DNA of 17,632 nucleotides. Origin: an uncultured Eubacteriales bacterium. GTDB lineage: Bacteria; Bacillota; Clostridia; Oscillospirales; Oscillospiraceae. Position 1 is the stretch's first letter, and every line of letters starts with the position of its first letter. Of the stretch, positions 8,679 to 13,788 are shown piece by piece. Under the pieces are notes generated by a model. The model was not told the origin of the DNA and did not search any database. It worked only from the letters and a program-made list of their open reading frames with translations. A program made the position numbers and the translations under genes. The stretch is from positions 1 through 17,632 of the forward strand of contig CABUJV010000042.1 of the NCBI GenBank assembly GCA_902492005.1, read 5' to 3'.

Positions 8679-9484
8679 GCCTCGGTCTCCGCCGCCCGGC
8701 GGGCCATGCACAGGTGCTCGAGGGCGGCCTGTTGTTCCCGGTGCTCACTGCCGTAGAGTTTCTCCGCGGCCGCGGCAGCGTCCAGGAACCAGCGGCAGGC
8801 CTCCTCATAGCGGCCTTCCTCATAGCAGAGAACGCCCAAACCGTTGAGCGCGGCATGGTAGTGGGGCGTGTCCATGCCCAGCTCCCGCTGGAAGAGCTCC
8901 AGCGCCCGGAGCAGGCAATGCTCGGCCTCCTCCGGCCTGCCCTGCCTGCGCCGCAGCTCTCCCAGGTTGCACAGAGCGGAGGCCAGCTCGTCTCTGCGGT
9001 CGGGCATCGTCTCCAGTACCCGGGCAGCCCGGCTCTGGAGCTCCGCCGCCCGCTCCAGGTCCCCCAGGTCCAGGCAGACCAGGCTCAGATTATTCAGCCC
9101 GGCGGCATACAGGATGTGCCCCTCCCCCAGTGTCTGGCGGTACAGCGTCAGGCAGGCGGCAAACTCCCGCTCTGCCTCCTCCAGCCGACCCATCAGCCGG
9201 TGGGTCCCGGCGAGGTTGTTCAGGGCAGTGGCATAGTCCGGGCTGTCAGTACCGCGGCTTTGGGCCAGCAGCTCCAGAGCCTCCCGGAAGGTTCGCTCCG
9301 ACTCCTCATACCGGCCCTGGCCCCGGTAGTAGCTTCCCAGTTCATTGAGCATGGAGGCGTAGAGGGCGTCCCTCCCGCCGTACTCTGCCCGGCAGCGGTC
9401 CGCCAGTTCCCGCAAGCGGCGCTCCAGCGCCGGGCCCTTCAGCGTTTGATAAGCCAGGTCCACCTGTTCAAAATAATCATTCAA
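8675..9484 (-). CDS. Tetratricopeptide repeat protein
   Basis: About 269 residues of tandem helical repeats with a spacing near 42 residues. Five units are visible, each of the form ALNNLA..hrlmGrleEAErefaacL: MLNELGSYYRGQGRYEESER, ALNNLAGTHRLMGRLEEAER, GLNNLSLVCLDLGDLERAAE, ALCNLGELRRRQGRPEEAEH and ALNGLGVLCYEEGRYEEACR. This is the TPR_10/TPR_12 (kinesin-light-chain) style, a protein-binding scaffold; the partner is probably DUF4037 or DUF4125. The start chosen is TTG 9482-9484 (LNDYFEQVDLAYQ, read as MNDYF), with GGAG 10 nt upstream. GTG 9491-9493 is the alternative. The frame stays open to an ATG at 9577, but those extra residues are a transporter remnant (see 9494-9819). No clear promoter was found; it may lie within the pseudogene. 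Confidence 0.85.
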   Translation of the reverse strand: MNDYFEQVDLAYQTLKGPALERRLRELADRCRAEYGGRDALYASMLNELGSYYRGQGRYEESERTFREALELLAQSRGTDSPDYATALNNLAGTHRLMGRLEEAEREFAACLTLYRQTLGEGHILYAAGLNNLSLVCLDLGDLERAAELQSRAARVLETMPDRRDELASALCNLGELRRRQGRPEEAEHCLLRALELFQRELGMDTPHYHAALNGLGVLCYEEGRYEEACRWFLDAAAAAEKLYGSEHREQQAALEHLCMARRAAETEA

Positions 9485-9493
9485 AGCTATCAC

Positions 9494-9819
9494 GCTCCGC
9501 AAACAGCTTGTACGGCTATCCGGGGCAGAGGCCGGAGCAGCCGTAAAGGCAGCTGGAATTAACACGGTGTTTGCCATGCTAAAAATTCATGGCAAAGTGC
9601 TTGGTCCCGTAGAAAGCAGCCACAGACGTGAAAGAGATGGCAGGAGCACCCACTGAAACAGCCAAATCTTTTGCAAAGCGGATGACCGTATTTCCGACTG
9701 CCGCCATGGCGATCGTGAACAGGAAAAACCGCCGGAAGCTGGGGCGCTGAATCATTTCCGAAGTGGTATCGTCCTGCGTCTCGAAAGGATCCGGTGATTA
9801 CCATGCCCAGAGCGGGCCG
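9494..9819 (-). pseudogene. MFS transporter remnant (oxalate/formate-antiporter-like)
   Basis: The minus strand reads PDPFETQDDTTSEMIQ then RPSFRRFFLFTIAMAAVGN then TVIRFAKDLAVSVGAPA, the mid-loop and seventh-helix region of an MFS carboxylate transporter. Near 9636-9642 it jumps to FTSVAAFYGTKHFAMNF, a segment normally about 80 residues further on, so an internal deletion is likely. A run of five T (plus-strand A5 at 9581-9585) then gives a TAG stop; removing one T restores NFSMANTVLIPAAFTAAPAS, the expected continuation. A TAA (about 9823) sits just before the fragment, and the first half of the gene is not recognisable. Located downstream of an IclR regulator, a common pairing. Family assignment is from memory of conserved segments. 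Confidence 0.75.
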
Positions 9820-9952
9820 GTCTGCAATCGTGTAGCTGACCAGATAAGCAACTTCGTTTTTTGTACAAAATACCGGCCACTGTTCCGCACAATCATCTTT
9901 CTATTCCACGCGACGGAACAAACAACGGGTATCAAAGGTTTATTTTGTTAAA
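9820..9952. other. Intergenic remnant region between iclR-type gene and dead transporter
   Basis: No gene recognised. It holds an IclR-type box candidate (9903-9919) and a 7-bp inverted repeat TGTTCCG (9881-9887) / CGGAACA (9914-9920). A short minus-strand frame beginning near 9894 (MIVRNSGRYFVQKTK) runs to the TAA before the transporter fragment, but I could not tie it to a family. Base composition is lower in GC than the flanking genes, as expected of decaying DNA. Confidence 0.4.
9903..9919 (-). promoter_or_regulatory. Candidate IclR-type operator before the dead transporter
   Basis: The minus strand reads GTTCCGTCGCGTGGAAT, with TTCC and GGAA arms 7 bp apart. It closely resembles GTTCCGTCAGATGAAAC at 10868-10884 beside the iclR-type promoter: identical over GTTCCGTC and matching RTGRAA after it. 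Its location between the regulator stop and the transporter remnant fits an operator that has outlived its target. Confidence 0.45.
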
Positions 9953-10720
9953 CTAGAAATCATTGGAAATTTCCCGTGCGATCCGCCGCACAGCCTCCAC
10001 CCGTTCGTCCAGGTCGCCCGCTAGCATGCGGCTAGTGGGGCCGGACAGAGAGATGGCCGCCAGGGCCACGCCGCTCCGATCCAGGATGGGCGCGCCGATG
10101 CACGTCAGCCCCATCTCCAGCTCCTCCCGGTCCACGGCATAGCCGTCGGCCCGAATTTTGGCCAACTCGGCCCGCAGCGCGTCGGCGGAGGCGATGGTGT
10201 GGGCGGTGTGGGCAGTCAGGCTCACATTCTCGTAAACGCTCAGGTCGATCTTTTCCCCAAAGGCAAGCAGACACTTGCCCACGGAGGAGCAGTGGCACTC
10301 GCTGCTGGAGCCAACGGGGGGATTGACGGTAAGCACCTGATTGGGGCTCTCCTCCTTCAGGATGATGACGCTGCGGTACACATCGCCGGGGTTTCGCTCC
10401 AGGATGGAAACATTAACCACCTCATGGTAGGCCTCGTAGAGCTTGCGGGCATAGGGCCGGATGATCTCCTGCAGCCCCATCTTGTTCTCCACCGCCTTGC
10501 CCAACGTGAACAGACGGCTCCCCAGCCAGTACTTTTCGGTTTCAGGGTTCTTTTTGACAAAGCCCCGGGTCTCCAGGGTGGCCAGCGTGCGGAATACCGT
10601 GCTCTTATACACGCCCATATCGTTGGCGATTTTCGTGATACTGGTCTCCTTGCCCTCGTAGTAGAGATAGATCAGGACCTCAAGTGCCCGGTCCACCGAC
10701 TGGATCACATCCGACGCCAT
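9953..10720 (-). CDS. IclR family transcriptional regulator
   Basis: 255 residues, normal for the family. Residues 1-65 form the winged helix-turn-helix (SVDRALEVLIYLYY, then SITKIANDMGVYKSTVFRTL with the recognition helix at about 38-50, then the wing LETRGFVKKNPETEKYWLG). Residues ~75-250 form the effector-binding domain, ending with GLTCIGAPILDRSGVALAAI and LSGPTSRM, both family hallmarks. The start chosen is ATG 10718-10720 (MASDVIQSVD), with GGGGGAA upstream; an in-frame ATG at 10790-10792 has no ribosome site. Effector unknown. Its natural target was probably the adjacent MFS carboxylate transporter, now decayed, so it may be an orphan or control distant genes. It has its own promoter at 10835-10864. 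Confidence 0.92.
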   Translation of the reverse strand: MASDVIQSVDRALEVLIYLYYEGKETSITKIANDMGVYKSTVFRTLATLETRGFVKKNPETEKYWLGSRLFTLGKAVENKMGLQEIIRPYARKLYEAYHEVVNVSILERNPGDVYRSVIILKEESPNQVLTVNPPVGSSSECHCSSVGKCLLAFGEKIDLSVYENVSLTAHTAHTIASADALRAELAKIRADGYAVDREELEMGLTCIGAPILDRSGVALAAISLSGPTSRMLAGDLDERVEAVRRIAREISNDF

Positions 10721-10834
10721 GACGGTTCCCCCTTCCCAATCGTCCGGTTCCCCCAGGCTTCCCGGCCCGGGCCGGCGCCAGCCGTCGTTCATAATTTTGG
10801 TCTCTTTCGTTAGAAACAGCGCCCTCTCCCGTTC

Positions 10835-10864
10835 ATTTTACCCACTGGGAAAGACCCCTGTCAA
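10835..10864 (-). promoter_or_regulatory. Sigma-A promoter of the iclR-type gene
   Basis: On the minus strand, TTGACA (10864-10859), 18-bp spacer, TAAAAT (10840-10835). Predicted start near 10828, giving a leader of about 108 nt that contains a CCGGCCCGGGCCGG palindrome. The candidate IclR box lies directly upstream of the -35, suggesting autoregulation. Confidence 0.7.
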
Positions 10865-10867
10865 GAC

Positions 10868-10884
10868 GTTCCGTCAGATGAAAC
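10868..10884 (-). promoter_or_regulatory. Candidate IclR autoregulatory operator
   Basis: GTTCCGTCAGATGAAAC on the plus strand, three bases upstream of the -35 element of the iclR-type promoter. It matches the box at 9903-9919. TTCC..GGAA-like dyads are typical of many IclR-family operators; assignment to this regulator is inference. Confidence 0.45.
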
Positions 10885-10964
10885 AAAAATTTTTTCTTTC
10901 AGGGGTCCTGGCATTCCGCGCGACCCGGGTGTCCCGGCGGCACCGTGCTGATCGGTGACGCCGT

Positions 10965-10986
10965 GGAGGCGGCGGCCGCCGCCTCC
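10965..10986. repeat. 22-bp perfect GC-only-core palindrome
   Basis: Reads GGAGGCGGCGG followed at once by its complement CCGCCGCCTCC, without spacer, in non-coding DNA. It can form a hairpin on either strand. No T tract follows, so it is not a terminator. A small CACCG (10941-10945) / CGGTG (10953-10957) stem precedes it. Confidence 0.6.
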
Positions 10987-11065
10987 TGTGTGCGCCGAGC
11001 CTCGCTCGCCGTTCCCCGGCTCTTTTTCCCATCCTTCCCCATTCGTTTCTCCCGCGATACTATAT

Positions 11066-11098
11066 AAAACGGGCGCGTGCACAGCAAGCGCCCGTTTT
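11066..11098 (+). terminator. Intrinsic terminator, bidirectional, with no visible gene
   Basis: 11-bp stem AAAACGGGCGC (11066-11076) with GCGCCCGTTTT (11088-11098), 11-nt loop; U-rich on both sides (TTTTGTATT on plus, TTTTATATAG on minus). There is no plus-strand gene to its left and no minus-strand gene ending at its right, so it probably marks a lost gene or a small RNA, or shields the iclR-type promoter region. Confidence 0.7.
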
Positions 11099-11171
11099 GT
11101 ATTCGGTCTTTCCTTTTTCCCGGTTTTAGCGTATACTTCTCTTTGATCCTATCTCCCTTTGAGGTGAAACC

Positions 11172-11681
11172 ATGGAAGAGATCATCGTGCGCCCCGCCGC
11201 GCCTGAGGACCTGGACGCCGTCTGGGCGCTGGTCCGGCGGGCGGTGCAAAAAATGCAGGAAGAGGGCAGCGAGCAGTGGGGGGAGGATTACCCCACCCGC
11301 GCCGACTACGAAGAGGACCTCCGGCGGGACCGGCTGGCGGCCGCCGTCTCCGTCCAGGGGCAGGTGCTGGGCTGCGCCTGCATCACCGACGAGCCGGAGG
11401 CCGCCTATGCCGGCGTGCCCTGGGCCGTGGAGGGCCCCGCCCTGGTGGTCCACCGGATGGCGGTGGACCCCGCGCTCCAGCGCGGCGGCGTGGCCTCCGC
11501 CCTGCTGACATACGCTGAGGACTGGGCCCGGGCCCGGGGCATCCCCGTCTTTCACGCCGACACCTACTGTAAAAACAGCAAAATGCAGGCGCTTTTCCGC
11601 AAGCGGGGCTTTGTCCAGCGGGGGGCCATCCACCTCCCCGGCCGGAGCCTTCTCTTCCCCGCCTTTGAAAAGCTGCTGTGA
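11172..11681 (+). CDS. GNAT family N-acetyltransferase
   Basis: 169 residues, a single GNAT domain that transfers acetyl from acetyl-CoA to an amine; substrate unknown. The acetyl-CoA-binding motif A is at about 94-115 (VHRMAVDPALQRGGVASALL, with Q/RxxGxA as QRGGVA), and motif B follows as NSKMQALFRKRGF (135-147). The N-terminal IIVRPAAPEDLDAV is the usual first strand and helix. The ATG at 11172 has GAGGTG 5 nt upstream. A possible weak -10 (TATACT, 11132-11137) lies ahead of it without a good -35. It precedes the NAD salvage operon, which has its own promoter, so they are probably separate transcripts. Confidence 0.88.
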   Translation: MEEIIVRPAAPEDLDAVWALVRRAVQKMQEEGSEQWGEDYPTRADYEEDLRRDRLAAAVSVQGQVLGCACITDEPEAAYAGVPWAVEGPALVVHRMAVDPALQRGGVASALLTYAEDWARARGIPVFHADTYCKNSKMQALFRKRGFVQRGAIHLPGRSLLFPAFEKLL

Positions 11682-11685
11682 CACA

Positions 11686-11695
11686 TGTCTTGACA
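11686..11695 (+). promoter_or_regulatory. TGTCTTGACA dyad upstream of the NAD salvage promoter
   Basis: TGTC-TT-GACA, directly after the GNAT stop and 8 bp before the -35 of the pncA/pncB promoter. It could be an operator for an NAD-biosynthesis repressor such as NiaR; I cannot confirm the motif. It also looks like a -35 element, but no -10 lies at the right distance. Confidence 0.3.
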
Positions 11696-11703
11696 CTTCG
11701 GTC

Positions 11704-11732
11704 TTGCATTTTTTTCCTAAAACGCATATAAT
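11704..11732 (+). promoter_or_regulatory. Sigma-A promoter of the NAD salvage operon
   Basis: TTGCAT (11704-11709), 17-bp spacer, perfect -10 TATAAT (11727-11732). Start of transcription near 11739, leaving a leader of about 23 nt with GAGAGGTG as the ribosome site. Confidence 0.8.
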
Positions 11733-11761
11733 GTATTCAATTTTGACCGAGAGGTGACACT

Positions 11762-12295
11762 ATGAAGCGGCTGCTCATCGTGGTGGACTACCAAAAAGAC
11801 TTTGTGGACGGGGCGCTGGGCTTCCCCGGCGCAGAGGCGCTGGACGGACCCATCGCGGATAAGATCGCCGCCTACCGGGCGGCGGGGGACGACGTGGCCT
11901 TTACCCTGGACACCCATGGCCCCGGCTACGCCGGGACCCAGGAGGGGAAAAAGCTCCCGGCGCCCCACTGCATCAAGGGCAAGCCCGGCTGGATGCTCTA
12001 TGGCCGGACGGCCCGGCTTCTCCGGAGCGGCGACCCGGTATTTGAAAAGCCGGCCTTTCCCTCTTTGGACCTGGGGGAGTGGCTGTCCGGCCGGGACTAC
12101 GGTGCCGTGGAGCTGTGCGGGCTGGTATCCTACATCTGCGTGCTGTCCAACGCTGTGGTGGTGAAGGCCGCCCTGCCGGAGGCAGAGGTCCTGGTGGACG
12201 CCCGCTGCACCGGAGGGCCCGATCCGGCGCTCCATGAAAAAGCCCTGGACCTGCTGGAAGCCCTCCAGGTCACGGTCACGGGGAGAGAGAGGTAA
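11762..12295 (+). CDS. pncA: Nicotinamidase-like cysteine hydrolase
   Basis: Isochorismatase-fold hydrolase, probably converting nicotinamide to nicotinate. 177 residues. The likely triad is Asp9 (VVDYQKDF), Lys96 (FEKPAF) and Cys126 (YICVLSNA). Metal-ligand candidates are Asp50 and His52 (LDTH) and His69 in LPAPHC. The segment between them, GTQEGKKLPAPHCIKGKPGW, is characteristic of a Firmicutes subgroup; the extra histidine found in mycobacterial PncA (H57) is absent here. The specific assignment rests mainly on the nicotinate phosphoribosyltransferase gene 5 nt downstream, in the same operon; on sequence alone another amidase is possible. Ribosome site GAGAGGTG. Cytoplasmic. Confidence 0.8.
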   Translation: MKRLLIVVDYQKDFVDGALGFPGAEALDGPIADKIAAYRAAGDDVAFTLDTHGPGYAGTQEGKKLPAPHCIKGKPGWMLYGRTARLLRSGDPVFEKPAFPSLDLGEWLSGRDYGAVELCGLVSYICVLSNAVVVKAALPEAEVLVDARCTGGPDPALHEKALDLLEALQVTVTGRER

Positions 12296-12300
12296 CCGAC

Positions 12301-13743
12301 ATGAATCACACCGACAATTACACCATGCTCTGCGACTTCTATGAGCTCACCATGGGCAATGGCTATTTCCAGACCGGCCTGGACAAACGCATCTGCTATT
12401 TTGACGTCTTCTTCCGGGACGTACCCGACGGGGGCGGCTTTGCCATCGCTGCCGGTCTGGAGCAGGTCATCGACTATATCCAAAAGCTCCGCTTCAGCGA
12501 GGACGACCTGGATTACCTGCGCAGCAAGGGCGGCTTTGCCGAGGGGTTTCTGGACTATCTGCGCCGCTTCCGGTTCACCGGCGACATCTGGGCGGTGCCC
12601 GAGGGTACGCCCATCTTCCCCGGGGAGCCCTTCATGACCGTCCGGGCCCCCGCCGTCCAGGCCCAGTTTATCGAGACCTATGTGCTGCTCATTCTGAACC
12701 ACCAGTCCCTCATCGCCACCAAGTCCAACCGCATCGTCCGGGCGGCCCAGGGCCGTCCCGTGTCCGAGTTCGGCTCCCGCCGGGCCCAGGGGGCGGACGC
12801 CGCCGTGCTGGGGGCCCGGGCCTCCTACATCGCCGGCTGTGCCGGCACCGCCTGCACCCTGGCCGACCGGGTGTACGGCTCCCCCGCCGGCGGCACCATG
12901 GCCCACTCCTGGGTGCAGATGTTCCCAGACGAGTACACCGCCTTCAAGACCTACTGCCAGCTCTACCCCCACTCCGCCACCCTGCTGGTGGACACCTACA
13001 ACGTGCTCAAGTCCGGGGTGCCCAACGCCATCCGGGCGTTCCAGGAGGTGCTGCTGCCCCAGGGCATCACCAACTGCGCCATCCGGCTGGATTCCGGCGA
13101 CCTGACCTATCTGTCCCGGAAGGCACGCCAGATGCTGGACGCCGCCGGGCTCACTCAGTGCAAGATCGTGGCCTCCAACTCACTGGACGAGTATATCATC
13201 CGGGACCTGCTGCTCCAGGGAGCCCAGATCGACTCCTTCGGCGTGGGCGAACGGCTCATCACCTCCAAGTCCGAGCCGGTGTTCGGCGGGGTGTATAAGC
13301 TCTCTGCAATCGAGGATGCGGACGGCGCCGTCATCCCCAAGATCAAGATCAGCGAAAACCCCGCCAAGATCACCAATCCCCACTTCAAGAAGGTCTACCG
13401 TCTCTTTGAAAACGAGACGGGCAAGGCCTTTGCCGACCTGATCTGCGTCCACGATGAGGTCATCGACTTCACCCAACCCCTGGAGCTCTTTGACCCGGAG
13501 GCCACCTGGAAGCGCAAGACCTTCACCGACTTCACCGCCCGTGAGCTGCTGGTGCCCATCTTCCGGCAGGGCAAGCTGGTCTACCGGCAGCCCACCATCG
13601 AGGAGATGCGCTCCTGGTGCGCCGGACAGGTGGATTTGCTGTGGGATGAGGTAAAGCGGTTCGAAAACCCCCACAACTATTATGTGGACCTGAGCCAAAA
13701 GCTTTGGGACATCAAGCAGAAACTGCTGGAAAAGCGCGGCTGA
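12301..13743 (+). CDS. pncB: Nicotinate phosphoribosyltransferase
   Basis: Makes nicotinate mononucleotide from nicotinate and PRPP, the entry step of NAD salvage. 480 residues, the length of the Firmicutes form. Visible: DFYELTMGNGYF at 12-23, the segment SEFGSRRAQG at 155-164, the phosphorylatable histidine region GTMAHSWVQMFPDEYTAF (His202), LVDTYNVLKSG, then IRLDSGDL and a GVGERLITS segment at the phosphate-binding end. Begins 5 nt after the pncA stop, with GAGAGGTAA serving as both ribosome site and stop context. With pncA it forms a nicotinamide-to-NaMN pathway. A nicotinamide phosphoribosyltransferase (NadV) is less likely, given length and motifs. Confidence 0.94.
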   Translation: MNHTDNYTMLCDFYELTMGNGYFQTGLDKRICYFDVFFRDVPDGGGFAIAAGLEQVIDYIQKLRFSEDDLDYLRSKGGFAEGFLDYLRRFRFTGDIWAVPEGTPIFPGEPFMTVRAPAVQAQFIETYVLLILNHQSLIATKSNRIVRAAQGRPVSEFGSRRAQGADAAVLGARASYIAGCAGTACTLADRVYGSPAGGTMAHSWVQMFPDEYTAFKTYCQLYPHSATLLVDTYNVLKSGVPNAIRAFQEVLLPQGITNCAIRLDSGDLTYLSRKARQMLDAAGLTQCKIVASNSLDEYIIRDLLLQGAQIDSFGVGERLITSKSEPVFGGVYKLSAIEDADGAVIPKIKISENPAKITNPHFKKVYRLFENETGKAFADLICVHDEVIDFTQPLELFDPEATWKRKTFTDFTARELLVPIFRQGKLVYRQPTIEEMRSWCAGQVDLLWDEVKRFENPHNYYVDLSQKLWDIKQKLLEKRG

Positions 13744-13752
13744 CGCGGCCGC

Positions 13753-13788
13753 AAAGGAAGGAGACCGGAAAACCGGCCTCCTTCTTTT
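13753..13788 (+). terminator. Intrinsic terminator between convergent pncB and topB
   Basis: Stem 13753-13768 with 13773-13788 (one A/C mismatch, one G-T pair), AAAA loop, and on the plus strand a TTTTATTTTTG tract. It starts 9 nt after the pncB stop, and its right arm overlaps the topB stop codon. On the minus strand the T tract is weak, so it mainly serves pncB. Confidence 0.85.

Larger units (their letters stand above)
10721..11171. other. Gene-poor region between iclR-type gene and GNAT gene
   Basis: About 450 bp without a supportable gene. From left to right it holds the leader of the iclR-type gene with a 14-bp perfect palindrome (10762-10775), the promoter (10835-10864), an operator candidate (10868-10884), an 8-bp inverted repeat GACCCCTG (10853-10860) / CAGGGGTC (10900-10907), a 22-bp perfect palindrome (10965-10986), a terminator hairpin (11066-11098) and the leader of the GNAT gene. 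A plus-strand frame near 10935-11060 has coding-like alanine/valine composition (GGTVLIGDAVEAAAAASCV), but no start or family I can name. It could be the tail of a lost gene that used the orphan terminator. Confidence 0.5.

Noticed and set aside
9570..9596. 9-bp inverted repeat TTTGCCATG / CATGGCAAA
   Set aside because: It is explained by the transporter codons for F/AMNFSMAN read in sequence, has no T tract beyond it and lies inside the pseudogene, so it is unlikely to be a terminator or operator.
9559..9804. An 81-codon minus-strand frame (MVITGSFRDAGRYHF...)
   Set aside because: It overlaps the MFS transporter remnant in another frame; the remnant frame has clear transporter sequence while this one is Cys/His-rich and matches nothing.
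10721..10792. Extended IclR start at ATG 10790-10792 adding 24 residues
   Set aside because: The extra residues are Gly/Pro-rich and unlike IclR N-termini, and there is no ribosome site before that ATG, while GGGGGAA precedes the ATG at 10720.
7000..11695. GTCTTGACA found three times (7000-7008, 10859-10867, 11687-11695), suggesting a shared regulon
   Set aside because: Two copies are simply consensus -35 elements with two matching flanking bases, and flanking sequence beyond that does not agree; only the third, not used as a -35, is kept as a weak operator candidate.
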